From assembly GCA_016283095.1 (NCBI GenBank), contig JAEEMG010000043.1:30345-94344 (forward strand): a DNA stretch of 64,000 bases. The letters are read 5' to 3'. Positions 1 through 8,869 of this stretch are shown piece by piece. The notes under the pieces are model-generated. The model saw only the letters and a list, made by a program, of their open reading frames with translations, was not told the DNA's origin and made no database searches. This DNA is from Paludibacteraceae bacterium (GTDB lineage Bacteria > Bacteroidota > Bacteroidia > Bacteroidales > Paludibacteraceae). Position 1 is the first letter of the stretch; each line of letters starts with the position of its first letter. The translations under genes were made by a program, and so were the position numbers.

Positions 1-281
1 TTGCAAAACTGTCGAGAAAAAAACAGATCTCCTTTTTGCAATATTGCCAGCATATGATACGTGAGAATTTCATCCTCAACGTGGGCAACCAGTCGCTCAA
101 CTATATGACGAACGACGAAAATGCCTTCTCGTCGAAATTCGCCCGCTTCATCAACGAGAAGAATGTATGGCAGTTAGTAGATGAATTATCAAAAGCGGAA
201 TTCCACATTGAGAGAAACGGAATGTCTAAAATCATTTTCTATGATCTGGCTCTCAAAGTGATGACTCTGCTTAAAAAATAA
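1..281 (+). CDS. holB: DNA polymerase III delta' subunit, C-terminal end (partial)
   Basis: Reading frame 3 is open from the window edge to a TAA at 279-281, giving the last 92 residues of a protein whose start lies outside. The visible part is helical, with NFILNVGNQSLNYMT and a final FYDLALKVMTLLKK, which resembles the C-terminal collar domain of delta' clamp-loader subunits in Bacteroidales. The assignment leans on position: in this order holB directly precedes the PSP1-domain gene and gldH. The P-loop ATPase part is not in the window, so the call rests on a short tail and on synteny. Confidence 0.65.
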   Translation, partial: AKLSRKKQISFLQYCQHMIRENFILNVGNQSLNYMTNDENAFSSKFARFINEKNVWQLVDELSKAEFHIERNGMSKIIFYDLALKVMTLLKK

Positions 282-293
282 AATATATAATTA

Positions 294-1829
294 ATGAGTA
301 GTATAGACAACGGTGGCGGATGCAACATGAATGCCCAAGGCTGCAGCAAACACACCGACTTGAAATTAGATACATTCGACTGGCTTTGCGATGTGCCCGG
401 TGCTATGCAAACCACTGACCTTGTGGAAGTGACTTTCAAGAACACCCGCAAAGGTTATTTCCGCAACACCAACAATCTTCTCCTTGAAAAAGGAGATTGG
501 GTCACTGTTGAGGCAATGCCAGGCCATGATATAGGAAGAGTCTCTCTTCTTGGCCCATTGGTGCTCCTTCAGATGAAGAAGAATCGCGTCGACCCTAACC
601 GTGCTGATATCAAGCGTATCTTCCGCAAATCGAAGCAGAGCGACCTAGACCATTTTGAAGAGGTGAAAGCATGCGAACAGGAGACAATGATCAAGGCTCG
701 CAAAATCGCTGAGGACCTGAATCTGAATATGAAAATTGGCGACGTGGAGTTCCAAGGCGACGGTAATAAAGCCATCTTTTATTATATCGCCGATGAACGT
801 GTGGATTTCCGTCAGCTTATACGTGTGCTTGCCGACACTTTCAAAGTACGTATCGAGATGCGTCAGATCGGAGCACGTCAGGAGGCAGGACGAATCGGCG
901 GTATCGGCCCTTGCGGACGCGCATTGTGCTGCTCTTCATGGATGTCCAACTTTGTGTCGGTGTCTACTTCTTCCGCACGCTACCAGGACATCTCCCCTAA
1001 CCCACAGAAACTTGCAGGCCAGTGCGCTAAACTGAAATGCTGCATGAACTTTGAGGTGGACACATACCTGGAGGCTCAGAAAGAGTTTCCTCCTCGAGAT
1101 ATCCAGCTTGAGACTCTTGACGGCACTTACTATCACTTCAAGAGTGATATCCTTGCCCGTACAATGCAATACAGCACAGCCCCTAATATGGCTGTCAACC
1201 TTGTGACCCTCACCGTGGATGAAGTCAAAGCTATCATCGAACGCAACAAACGTGGCGAAAAGGTAGAACCTTTCGGAAGCGGCAACAAGGGTGAACAAGG
1301 AGCCAAGACCGCCGACTATGAGAACGTGGTGGGCCAGGATGATCTTACTCGCTTCGACAAGAAGAAAAAGAAGAAAAACAAAAACCGCAATAAAGAAGAT
1401 CGCCAACGTAATGCGAACGCTGGAAACGGAGGTGACGCAGAAGCTCAAAACCAGCAAAACGCTGCCAACGAAGCACCGTCTGCCAACGAGCAACCAGCCA
1501 ACGAGAATGGCAACCAGGCCAAGGCTCAGGAGGGCAACCAGCAAAACGGTGAAAACGGCAATAACAACCGTAACCGTGACCGCAACCAGCAGAAAAACCG
1601 CCAGTCTCGCAATGAGAATGGCAACCAGCAGAACGGCGAAAACAACGGCGGCCAGCAAAACGGTGAGAATGGCGGAAACAATAACAACCGCAACCGAAAC
1701 CAGCACCGTCGCAACAAGAACCATAACAATGGCAACCGCCAAAACAATGGTCAGCAGGCAGGCGGCCAGCAAAACAATAACAGCGGCAACCAGAATTCTA
1801 ACAACAACGGAGGAGGCAGCAATGAATAG
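294..1829 (+). CDS. PSP1-domain (RicT/YaaT-like) regulatory protein with Asn/Gln-rich tail
   Basis: The first ~270 residues carry the PSP1 signature: GGIGPCGRALCC at about 202-213, an ARYQD-NPQKLAGQC block, and LKCC at about 248-251. These conserved cysteines bind an Fe-S cluster in the RicT relatives of the RicAFT complex, which acts with RNase Y in RNA maturation in Firmicutes. From about residue 355 the protein becomes lysine-rich and then a ~150-residue low-complexity tail of NGENGNQQ-type repeats, probably disordered. It starts 12 bases after holB and its stop overlaps the gldH start by 8 bases, so the three are likely one transcript. The Bacteroidales role is not established here. Confidence 0.85.
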   Translation: MSSIDNGGGCNMNAQGCSKHTDLKLDTFDWLCDVPGAMQTTDLVEVTFKNTRKGYFRNTNNLLLEKGDWVTVEAMPGHDIGRVSLLGPLVLLQMKKNRVDPNRADIKRIFRKSKQSDLDHFEEVKACEQETMIKARKIAEDLNLNMKIGDVEFQGDGNKAIFYYIADERVDFRQLIRVLADTFKVRIEMRQIGARQEAGRIGGIGPCGRALCCSSWMSNFVSVSTSSARYQDISPNPQKLAGQCAKLKCCMNFEVDTYLEAQKEFPPRDIQLETLDGTYYHFKSDILARTMQYSTAPNMAVNLVTLTVDEVKAIIERNKRGEKVEPFGSGNKGEQGAKTADYENVVGQDDLTRFDKKKKKKNKNRNKEDRQRNANAGNGGDAEAQNQQNAANEAPSANEQPANENGNQAKAQEGNQQNGENGNNNRNRDRNQQKNRQSRNENGNQQNGENNGGQQNGENGGNNNNRNRNQHRRNKNHNNGNRQNNGQQAGGQQNNNSGNQNSNNNGGGSNE

Positions 1830-2298
1830 AATCATCATCGGATTTTTACTACTGCTTCTTGCCTCGTGCGGAAGCAATTGCGTCTACCAGGATATCAAGG
1901 ATATCCCTGAAGACGGCTGGAAAAAAGACGACGCGCTGGCATTCGAGTATGTGATGAACGACACCACAGACTGCTACGAAATTGTGGTGGATGTGAGAAA
2001 CAAAGGCACATACAAATACCAGAACCTTTGGCTTTTCATCGAAGCGGAAAGCCCGAGCGGCGACATCTACAGCGACACCATCGAGTGCGCGCTGGCAGAC
2101 AACTACGGACATTGGGTAGGCGACGGAATAGCTTCATACTATGCCAACATCTACCATCTGCCTGTGTCGTTCATGCCAATGGTGAAATTTCCGAAACAAG
2201 GCACTTACAAAATAAAAATTTGGCAGGGAATGCGTGAAGACGTGCTTGAAGGCATCTCAGATGTCGGCTTACGCGTACGTAAAGTTTCTGCAGAATAA
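1822..2298 (+). CDS. gldH: Gliding motility lipoprotein GldH
   Basis: The ATG at 1822 overlaps the end of the upstream gene and opens a 158-residue protein with a lipoprotein signal (MNRIIIGFLLLLLASC, lipid cysteine at 16). The mature part has the GldH pattern: W-K-DD, YKYQNLWLFIEAESP, and a C-terminal KIKIWQGMREDVLEGISDVGLRV. GldH is an outer-membrane-associated lipoprotein required for gliding in Flavobacterium; many non-gliding Bacteroidales keep it. A longer reading frame from 1291 exists but would read through the low-complexity tail of the previous gene, so it is rejected. Confidence 0.88.
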   Translation: MNRIIIGFLLLLLASCGSNCVYQDIKDIPEDGWKKDDALAFEYVMNDTTDCYEIVVDVRNKGTYKYQNLWLFIEAESPSGDIYSDTIECALADNYGHWVGDGIASYYANIYHLPVSFMPMVKFPKQGTYKIKIWQGMREDVLEGISDVGLRVRKVSAE

Positions 2299-2313
2299 AA
2301 AACAAAGAGAGCG

Positions 2314-3087
2314 ATGGCAAAAAACAAACTGGCGAAATTCAGCGATATGGATTCCTATCCACACGTGTTCCAATGCCCTTTCTACAATCTTCAGCAGCAG
2401 GGCGGAAGACATGAGATGAGCGGAAAATGGAACACATTCTTCGGCAACAATAATCCTATCGTGCTTGAATTAGGTTGCGGACGTGGCGAATACACCGTCG
2501 CGCTTGCTAAAATGTACCCCGACAAAAACTTCATCGGAGTCGACATCAAGGGTGCAAGAATGTGGGCTGGAGCAAAAGAGGCTCTCGAACAAAAGATGCC
2601 GAACGTTGCGTTTATCCGCACAAACATCGAAGCCATCGCAGGATTCTTCGACAAAGACGAAGTGTCTGAAATCTGGATCACTTTCCCAGATCCACAGATG
2701 AAGAAAGTGAACAAACGTCTGACAAGCACAAGATTCATGAGTCTCTACCAGCAGATTCTTAAAGACGGTGCTACAGTGCATCTTAAGACAGACAGCAACT
2801 TCATGTTCACATACACGAATGAGATGATAAAGAGTAACCGTTATGAAGTGACTTTCAGCAACAATGATCTTTACCATTCCTCATTCTCAGACGACAAAAT
2901 CCTTTCCATCCGCACCTACTACGAGCAGCAGTGGCTCGATCGTGGACTGACTATCAAATATGTGTCGTTCAAAGTGACTCATAGAGATGTGTTTGTGGAG
3001 CCGGATGTCGATATTGAATACGATTCCTACAGAAGCTACAACAGAAGCAAACGTAGCGAAAAGAACAGCAGCCAGGATGTCGTGTGA
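2314..3087 (+). CDS. trmB: tRNA (guanine-N7-)-methyltransferase
   Basis: A 257-residue class I SAM methyltransferase with the TrmB blocks: [15 protein letters not shown] (SAM-binding loop), [12 protein letters not shown], the [15 protein letters not shown] motif and a C-terminal [11 protein letters not shown] segment. It makes m7G46 in tRNA. It lies 15 bases after gldH in the same direction and is probably cotranscribed. Length fits the family, with a slightly extended basic C-terminus ([12 protein letters not shown]). Confidence 0.93.
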   Translation: MAKNKLAKFSDMDSYPHVFQCPFYNLQQQGGRHEMSGKWNTFFGNNNPIVLELGCGRGEYTVALAKMYPDKNFIGVDIKGARMWAGAKEALEQKMPNVAFIRTNIEAIAGFFDKDEVSEIWITFPDPQMKKVNKRLTSTRFMSLYQQILKDGATVHLKTDSNFMFTYTNEMIKSNRYEVTFSNNDLYHSSFSDDKILSIRTYYEQQWLDRGLTIKYVSFKVTHRDVFVEPDVDIEYDSYRSYNRSKRSEKNSSQDVV

Positions 3088-3176
3088 AATTATAAATGCG
3101 GAATGACAAATGCTAAATTGACGGTTTGCCAATTTGCATGATCCGTTTAGACAGGCCCCACAAGGGTTATAAACAT

Positions 3177-3198
3177 GGACGACCACAAGGGTCGCCCC
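3177..3198. repeat. Palindromic intergenic element (GGnCGACC-type)
   Basis: In the 142-base gap between trmB and the prenyl synthase gene, GGACGACC-ACAA-GGGTCGCCCC forms an inverted repeat with a 4-base loop. A related half, GGCCCCACAAGGG, lies just upstream at about 3153-3165. It looks like a REP-type element, different from the GTAGAGACG family found elsewhere in the window. The rest of the gap shows nothing else. Confidence 0.5.
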
Positions 3199-3229
3199 TA
3201 CAAACAAAGAAACAAAGGACTTATATTAT

Positions 3230-4201
3230 ATGAATACAAAAGATTATCTACCACTTATTGAATCGACACTTGTCTCCATATTTGAGGGCAAGGAGCCATA
3301 CAATCTGTATGAGCCGATTCGATACGTGCTTTCAATTGGAGGCAAACGTCTTCGCCCAACATTCGCGTTGATGGCGTGCGACCTCTTTGGAGGCAATGTG
3401 AATGACACTGTCTATCCGGCATGCGCACTTGAAGTGTATCACAACTTCACCCTTCTTCACGATGACATCATGGACAATGCCGATATGCGTCGTGGCAAAC
3501 CTACCGTACACAAAAAATGGAATGAGAACACTGCCATCCTTTCCGGAGACGTGATGCTTTCCCAAGCTTACGAGGTAATGTGCAGAGCGGAGCACTCTCT
3601 GCTTCCTTCTCTTCTTTCTGTCTTCAACCAGACAACAATAGAAGTGTGTGAAGGTCAGCAATATGATATGGACTTTGAATCTCGCAACGACGTCACAGCA
3701 GACGAATATATAGCAATGATTCGCTTGAAGACTGCCGTGCTTCTTGCTGCGAGCCTGAAAATCGGAGCTATATGCGCAAAAGCATCATCTAAAGACGCAG
3801 ACCTTATATATGAGTTCGGAATAAACGTCGGACTGGCATTCCAGTTGAAAGACGACTGGCTCGACGTGTATGGCGACGTGAAGAAATTTGGAAAGAAAAT
3901 CGGTGGCGACATCTGTTGCAACAAAAAGACTTACCTGCTAATCACCGCCCTTGAGAAATCATCAGGCGACACTAAGAAATCGTTGACGGAATGGATATCA
4001 AAAGAGTCATTCGACAGAGACGAGAAGGTGAAGGCTGTGACAGCGATCTACAATTCTCTCAACATAGGCAAAATAGCTGAAGAAAAGATGAACAGCTATT
4101 ATCAGAAAGCTTTGGAATCACTAGACCAGCTTTCTTTGAGCGCCGACAAAAAAGAGGTACTGAAATCAATTGCAGAATCACTACTTTACAGGGAGGACTA
4201 A
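3230..4201 (+). CDS. Polyprenyl (short-chain isoprenyl) diphosphate synthase
   Basis: A trans-prenyltransferase of 323 residues with both aspartate-rich motifs: DDIMD at 78-82 followed by MRRGKPT, and DDWLD at about 208-212. GGKRLRP near residue 37 is the pyrophosphate-binding start of the fold. It condenses isopentenyl diphosphate onto allylic diphosphates. The residue five before the first DD is an aromatic Phe (F73), which in this family tends to limit product length, so a C15-C20 product is an inference. It is followed three bases later by the next gene, suggesting coupling. Confidence 0.88.
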   Translation: MNTKDYLPLIESTLVSIFEGKEPYNLYEPIRYVLSIGGKRLRPTFALMACDLFGGNVNDTVYPACALEVYHNFTLLHDDIMDNADMRRGKPTVHKKWNENTAILSGDVMLSQAYEVMCRAEHSLLPSLLSVFNQTTIEVCEGQQYDMDFESRNDVTADEYIAMIRLKTAVLLAASLKIGAICAKASSKDADLIYEFGINVGLAFQLKDDWLDVYGDVKKFGKKIGGDICCNKKTYLLITALEKSSGDTKKSLTEWISKESFDRDEKVKAVTAIYNSLNIGKIAEEKMNSYYQKALESLDQLSLSADKKEVLKSIAESLLYRED

Positions 4202-4204
4202 CAG

Positions 4205-4957
4205 ATGCCATACAGAAGATTACCAAATACAAATCAAGCCCGTCTTCGCACATTGAAGTCGGCAGTGGAGCAAGGCCAAAAAATAGGCGATATCCGCAAC
4301 CTTGCTTTTTCATTGAAAACTCTTGAAGACGCAAGATCTCTACTCATCCGTTATGAGCGCGCGTTGGATGAATACAAGCAGTGCTCCGATCTACAGGTGA
4401 AGAGCAACAAAGGCTATCAGGAAACTTTGAAGATGGCACGTCTTTATGTGTCACACTTCATCCAAGTAGTCAACATGTGTGTGTTGAGAAAAGAGATCAA
4501 AGCTGAATTCAAACTATTATACGGTTTGCAACCAGAGAACACTGTGGTGCCAGACCTCTCAACAGACGAGAAACTTCTTGAGTGGGGTCAGAAGGTGATC
4601 AATGGAGAGCGTGACCGCCAGATGAAAGGTGGAGCTCCAATCTACAACCCGTCTATCCAGAAAGTGAAAGTGTTCTACGAAAACTTCGCCGAACTTGAGA
4701 ACAAGCAGAAGGTTCTCCAGGCAAACACAGTGAGAAAGATGGAGGAGGTGAACACACTCAACAAGGAAGTTGACGCTATCATCCTTCAGATCTGGGACGA
4801 GGTGGAGAGCACTTACGCAAATAAAGAAGAAGAAGAAAAACTTGATAAATGTAAGGAATACGGTATTATCTATTATTATCGTCGTGCTGAGAAAAGAAAA
4901 ATGAGCATGGCAGATACCAACTCATTGGAAAATAGCGTATCTTTGCAGGAAATTTAA
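4205..4957 (+). CDS. Conserved hypothetical helical protein
   Basis: 250 residues, highly charged and predicted helical throughout, with no signal peptide or membrane segment. It begins three bases after the prenyl synthase stop. Notable stretches are LRTLKSAVEQGQKIGDIRNLAFS near the start and a lysine/glutamate-rich coiled-coil-like segment with LENKQKVLQANTVRKMEE at about 160-180. It resembles conserved Bacteroidales proteins without known function. The C-terminus contains the -7 box of the next gene's possible promoter. Confidence 0.7.
   Translation: MPYRRLPNTNQARLRTLKSAVEQGQKIGDIRNLAFSLKTLEDARSLLIRYERALDEYKQCSDLQVKSNKGYQETLKMARLYVSHFIQVVNMCVLRKEIKAEFKLLYGLQPENTVVPDLSTDEKLLEWGQKVINGERDRQMKGGAPIYNPSIQKVKVFYENFAELENKQKVLQANTVRKMEEVNTLNKEVDAIILQIWDEVESTYANKEEEEKLDKCKEYGIIYYYRRAEKRKMSMADTNSLENSVSLQEI
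4938..4945 (+). promoter_or_regulatory. Possible -7 box (TATCTTTG) for the THUMP methyltransferase gene
   Basis: TATCTTTG matches the Bacteroidetes -7 consensus TAnnTTTG and lies 24 bases before the GTG start at 4970, inside the end of the preceding gene. No clear TTTG -33 box is seen at 19-21 bases upstream, so this is a half-supported promoter. Confidence 0.45.
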
Positions 4958-4969
4958 AGAATTTTGCAA

Positions 4970-6745
4970 GTGGCAGAAAAATTTGAAATGGTGGCTAAGA
5001 CCTTCCAAGGGTTGGAGGGCGTATTGGCAAAAGAACTAATTGATCTTGGAGCCGAGAATGTACAGGAAGTACGCAGAGGTGTAAGCTTCTACGGTGACAA
5101 GAAAATGTTGTATATGGCAAACTTCTTTTGTCGTACAGCATTGAGAGTGCTCAAACCTATCTACACTTTCGAGGCCGAAAGTGCGGACGAGGTATACGAA
5201 AAAGTGAAGGCCTTTGATTGGGATGAGTATCTTGACGACAGAAAGACTTTTGCGATCGACGCCACTGTCTTTTCAGATGTATTCCGTCACTCACAGTTTT
5301 TGCAGTATAGAGTGAAAGACGCTATTGCCGACAGATTCATGGAGAAGATAGGCAAACGTCCAAGTGTGCGTCTTACAAATCCCGACTTGTATATCAATAT
5401 CCACGTTGCCGACAGACAATGTACTATCTCATTGGATTCTTCCGGTGAGTCGCTACACAAGCGTGGCTACAGAGTGGCACAGACAGCAGCTCCTATCAAC
5501 GAGGTGTTGGCTGCAGGTATGCTGTTGATGGCAGAGTGGAACGGACAGAGCGACTTCATCGACCCAATGTGTGGTTCGGGAACAATCCTTGTTGAGGCGG
5601 CCATGATCGCCAAAGGAATCGCTCCAGGTCTTTACCGCAAAAACTTCGCTTTCCAGACATGGAAAGACTATGACCCTGAAATGTTCGACGAGATATTCCA
5701 GGACGACAGCCGTGAAAAAGAGTTCGACTACACAATCTACGGTTCAGATATCTTGCGCAGCAGCATCGAAATAGCCGAGAAGAACGTGACTAACGCTGGT
5801 TTGGCAAGCTACGTGAAGCTTACTTGCATCCCATTCCAGGAGCTTAAGATTCCTGAGACAGATGCGATGATCATGTTCAACCCGCCATACGGAGAACGTA
5901 TCGGTGCCGGTGACGACCTTCCCACTCTTTACGCTGAGATCGGCAAGAAACTTAAGGAGGATTGTGTAGGAAAGAATGCTTGGATCATAACAGTGCCTAA
6001 CGAGGTCACATCACAGATCCGTCTTTCTCCATCTTTCAAAGTGGAGCTCAAAAATGGCAACATCGATTGCGAATTCCGCAAATATGAGATGTTCTCTGGT
6101 CGTAGAGAAGACTACGTACGTGATGGCAAGGAGCGTCGTTCACGTGAAAGAGAGGAAAAGAGAGAGGAGAGAAGAGACGACCGCCGCGAGGAAAACGAAT
6201 TTTTCAATCCAATGCGCAGAAAATACGTGGACGAGGATGGAAAGGATTTGAAGGAAACTGACCGCCACGCATATTTGCGTCGTCGCCACGAGGAGCAAGC
6301 AGAACGTGAAGAGAGAGCAAAACGTTGGGCTGAGAAGAAAGAGTTCGACAAGAAACTAGATGAGCGCAAGAGACGTTTCGAAAGAAACAATGATGAAGAC
6401 GGTGAGGAAAGAAGAAGAGGCGGTTTCCGCAGAGAGAGAGATGACGACAACTTCGAAGGAAAACGTGATTTCAGAAGAGGCGGACGTGATGACAGAAGAG
6501 GAGAGAGACGTGACGACAGGAGAGGCGGTTTCCGCAGAGACAGAGATGACGACAATTTCGAAGGTAAACGTGATTTCAGAAGAGGCGGACGTGACGACAG
6601 AAGAGGAGAAAGACGTGATTTCCGCAAGGGAAGCCGTGACGAAGACAGAGGTCCACGTATGCACAAATCCAAAGAAGAGCGTTTCAAAGGAACAAAAGGA
6701 AATTTCCGCAACGACCGTCGCAACAATGACGATCTAGATGATTAA
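4970..6745 (+). CDS. THUMP-domain rRNA guanine methyltransferase (RlmL/YpsC family) with Arg/Asp-rich tail
   Basis: The N-terminal THUMP/ferredoxin-like region (EMVAKTFQGLEGVLAKEL) is followed by a class I methyltransferase with DPMCGSGTILVEAAM (SAM site) and NPPYGERIG, the NPPY motif of N2-guanine methyltransferases acting on 23S rRNA. The GTG at 4970 gives MAEKFEMVAK, which fits relatives; a TTG at 4964 and ATG at 4988 are alternatives. From about residue 385 there is a ~200-residue tail of RRDDRRG/FRRGGRDD repeats, RGG-box-like and probably RNA-binding. The family core is about 380-400 residues, so the tail is a large addition. Confidence 0.88.
   Translation: MAEKFEMVAKTFQGLEGVLAKELIDLGAENVQEVRRGVSFYGDKKMLYMANFFCRTALRVLKPIYTFEAESADEVYEKVKAFDWDEYLDDRKTFAIDATVFSDVFRHSQFLQYRVKDAIADRFMEKIGKRPSVRLTNPDLYINIHVADRQCTISLDSSGESLHKRGYRVAQTAAPINEVLAAGMLLMAEWNGQSDFIDPMCGSGTILVEAAMIAKGIAPGLYRKNFAFQTWKDYDPEMFDEIFQDDSREKEFDYTIYGSDILRSSIEIAEKNVTNAGLASYVKLTCIPFQELKIPETDAMIMFNPPYGERIGAGDDLPTLYAEIGKKLKEDCVGKNAWIITVPNEVTSQIRLSPSFKVELKNGNIDCEFRKYEMFSGRREDYVRDGKERRSREREEKREERRDDRREENEFFNPMRRKYVDEDGKDLKETDRHAYLRRRHEEQAEREERAKRWAEKKEFDKKLDERKRRFERNNDEDGEERRRGGFRRERDDDNFEGKRDFRRGGRDDRRGERRDDRRGGFRRDRDDDNFEGKRDFRRGGRDDRRGERRDFRKGSRDEDRGPRMHKSKEERFKGTKGNFRNDRRNNDDLDD
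6419..6628 (+). repeat. 105-bp tandem repeat in the methyltransferase tail
   Basis: Two copies of a 105-base (35-codon) unit, each starting GGCGGTTTCCGC, lie at 6419-6523 and 6524-6628. They differ at a few, mostly synonymous, positions, so the duplication is recent or kept under selection at protein level. Each encodes FRR-RDDDNFEGKRDFRRGG followed by RDDRRGER. Confidence 0.85.
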
Positions 6746-6839
6746 TATTGACGAAGAGGAAAACTTTTTGTTGGTAGTTAAAATATGTAGGGGGTGATTC
6801 TTGATTTTAGACAAGACATCCCCTATTTTTAGTATAATA

Positions 6840-8510
6840 ATGAAAGGCTATATAATTTTATCTGTCATAACCCTGTTAGTATTAAATGGATGTTCAGAAA
6901 ATCCTCAAAATATAAATATTGATGGACAGACTGATTCCATCAGCATGTCTAACAACGAGGACATCAATGACGTCGGCACAAAAAATATATTTAGCGAAAA
7001 CAACAATCACGAATACATTGATCTTGGATTACCTAGCGGTACACTTTGGGCTACATGTAATATTGGAGCTACAAAACCGACAGAAATTGGAGACTACTTT
7101 GCTTGGGGTGAAACAAAACCCAAAAAAGAATATAGTTGGTGCAACTATAAATGGTGTGAAGGCTCGGGAATGACACTAACAAAGTATTGCACCTGGCATG
7201 ACGATGACACATATGGAAATACTGATGATAAAAATGAACTTGAATATGATGATGATGCAACCATAACTAATTGGGGAGACAATTGGCGAACTCCATTAAA
7301 AACCGAAATTGATGAATTGATAGATGGGTGTTACTGGAAATGGACAAATAACTTCAATGGTAGCGGAGTCTCTGGAACAATAGGAACAAGTAAAAGCAAC
7401 GGCAAATGTATTTTCTTTCCAGAATCCGGTTATTACACAGAAAAAGGAAAAATTGTAAATACCGATCATTCTTATTTAGGATCAGATACTCCATACGAAA
7501 CTGAAGGCGGGTTTAGTTCATACTGGTCTTCTGAATCCGGAGAATGTTATCCTGGCGATGGATATGTTTTAGATTTTCCTCTGTCTTATATGGAACCACA
7601 TAGTGATCATTGCTGTTCCAGAAGCTATGGACTATGTATCCGTGCTGTTGTAAATAAAAATCCTAAACGAATTTATAAAGTGCCAAATAAAAGTAACATT
7701 GGATCAAAGTCCCAAAAGAAATATAAATATGCACATTGGCCAAATAAAAGAGATTGGAAAGAATTGAGAAATATCTTATTTTTCAATGATTTGAATAAAG
7801 GTATCCGAAAAGATCACATAAAAGAAATCACAAATTTTGAGTATGAAGATCTTGAACTATATAAAAATCATATGGAAGTACATCCTGAATTTGTTCGTTT
7901 CATATACATGTTTATCGATGTTTATGACTATATTGATGTACCTGTAGACTTGAAAGATGAATGTTTATGCTATATGATTCAATTGTTGTATGATTTATGT
8001 AAAGAATTCAATGAGAAATATCATTATGGAAATGCCGTTGGAGATTTTGATTGTGTTGACCATATGATATTTATGCAAGGATATGATTTTGTAAATAGAA
8101 TCGAAAAGAAAAACTACTACGAATATCCATATTTTAAAGAATTCAAAGACCATGTGTTTGATAATATGCCTTTTGGAAACCCTAAAACTAAAGACATTCT
8201 GGACAACAATGATAGAGTAATTGTTTATGGCAGAGTATATGACAAAGACGGCTGTGCAAATCTTAGATCTACCGATGACCCAAAATCAACAATAATCGGT
8301 ACAATTCCGTCTGGTGAAGATGTTAAAGTTATTTTTGCAACTCAAGACGATCTAGAGTTTGCAAAAATGATTAAGGTTAAAACTAAAGACAACAAAACAG
8401 GATTCGTGCATTATAGCCGATTAAAATTGTATTTATTTATAACTGATGTGAGTAGAAAAGAAAGATTAGAATCATATAATATTTCATATATCAAAAAATA
8501 CGAATGGTAG
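6840..8510 (+). CDS. Lipoprotein with FISUMP-type domain and C-terminal SH3 domain
   Basis: The ATG at 6840 gives a signal of MKGYIILSVITLLVLNGC with a lipobox cysteine at 18; the frame opens earlier at 6801 but that adds an unlikely leader. Residues ~55-280 contain YIDLGLPSGTLWATCNIGA and YFAWGETKP, typical of the FISUMP-type domain common in secreted Bacteroidetes and Fibrobacter proteins. The middle (~300-450) is AT-rich and unrecognised. Residues ~460-525 look like a bacterial SH3 domain (VYDKDGCANLRSTDD, GFVHYSRLKLY), usually a wall-binding module. Base composition is far more AT-rich than the genes before it. Function unknown. Confidence 0.7.
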   Translation: MKGYIILSVITLLVLNGCSENPQNINIDGQTDSISMSNNEDINDVGTKNIFSENNNHEYIDLGLPSGTLWATCNIGATKPTEIGDYFAWGETKPKKEYSWCNYKWCEGSGMTLTKYCTWHDDDTYGNTDDKNELEYDDDATITNWGDNWRTPLKTEIDELIDGCYWKWTNNFNGSGVSGTIGTSKSNGKCIFFPESGYYTEKGKIVNTDHSYLGSDTPYETEGGFSSYWSSESGECYPGDGYVLDFPLSYMEPHSDHCCSRSYGLCIRAVVNKNPKRIYKVPNKSNIGSKSQKKYKYAHWPNKRDWKELRNILFFNDLNKGIRKDHIKEITNFEYEDLELYKNHMEVHPEFVRFIYMFIDVYDYIDVPVDLKDECLCYMIQLLYDLCKEFNEKYHYGNAVGDFDCVDHMIFMQGYDFVNRIEKKNYYEYPYFKEFKDHVFDNMPFGNPKTKDILDNNDRVIVYGRVYDKDGCANLRSTDDPKSTIIGTIPSGEDVKVIFATQDDLEFAKMIKVKTKDNKTGFVHYSRLKLYLFITDVSRKERLESYNISYIKKYEW

Positions 8511-8592
8511 GATCCCCTATTCCCCCACTCTATCTTTAAATGATTTGCACATTCAAAATACTTTCTCGAAACATTTGCTTAAATTTGTTACA

Positions 8593-8622
8593 CAATTGAG
8601 TGCTTCCTTGCACTCTGAATTG
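8593..8622. other. Hairpin in long intergenic region
   Basis: CAATT-GAGTGC-TTCCTT-GCACTC-TG-AATTG forms an 11-pair stem with a two-base bulge. No T-run follows, so it is not a classic terminator. The surrounding gap (8511-8869) has no convincing gene and looks AT-rich and degraded. Confidence 0.4.
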
Positions 8623-8776
8623 TATTGGTTAAGTATGCTGATGCTCATTTCAGTGCTTTGAATTTAACACTTAAAGTCACTAAAATCGGTAACTTAACTA
8701 AATTTTCAGAGAACTATTTATCTGATTATAGCGATTTATATTGACAAATAATTTAAAAGATCTAAGTATGTAATTG

Positions 8777-8792
8777 CAGTTCTTCGGAACTG
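8777..8792 (+). other. UUCG-tetraloop hairpin
   Basis: CAGTTC-TTCG-GAACTG is a perfect 6-bp stem closed by a TTCG loop, the extra-stable UUCG tetraloop in RNA. It sits 78 bases before the chosen start of the next gene, in what would be its leader. A reading frame from 8774 passes through it, which is one reason the later ATG was preferred for that gene. Confidence 0.45.
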
Positions 8793-8869
8793 AATTTATA
8801 TTGTTAACCAGTAAAAATTACCAAAGTATTGTAAATTTTAAACAGTTTATAAAATATATAGATATAGTT

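Noticed and set aside
1291..1821. N-terminal extension of the gldH frame
   Set aside because: It overlaps the upstream gene in another frame with Thr/Arg/Met-rich low complexity; the lipoprotein signal starts at 1822.
936..1877. 313-codon hydrophobic minus-strand reading frame
   Set aside because: It is the antisense shadow of the repeat-rich tail of the PSP1 gene; composition mirrors the Asn/Gln codons and it has no promoter or domain.
6112..6726. 204-codon minus-strand frame rich in Ser/Leu/Arg
   Set aside because: Antisense shadow of the Arg/Asp repeat tail of the methyltransferase gene.
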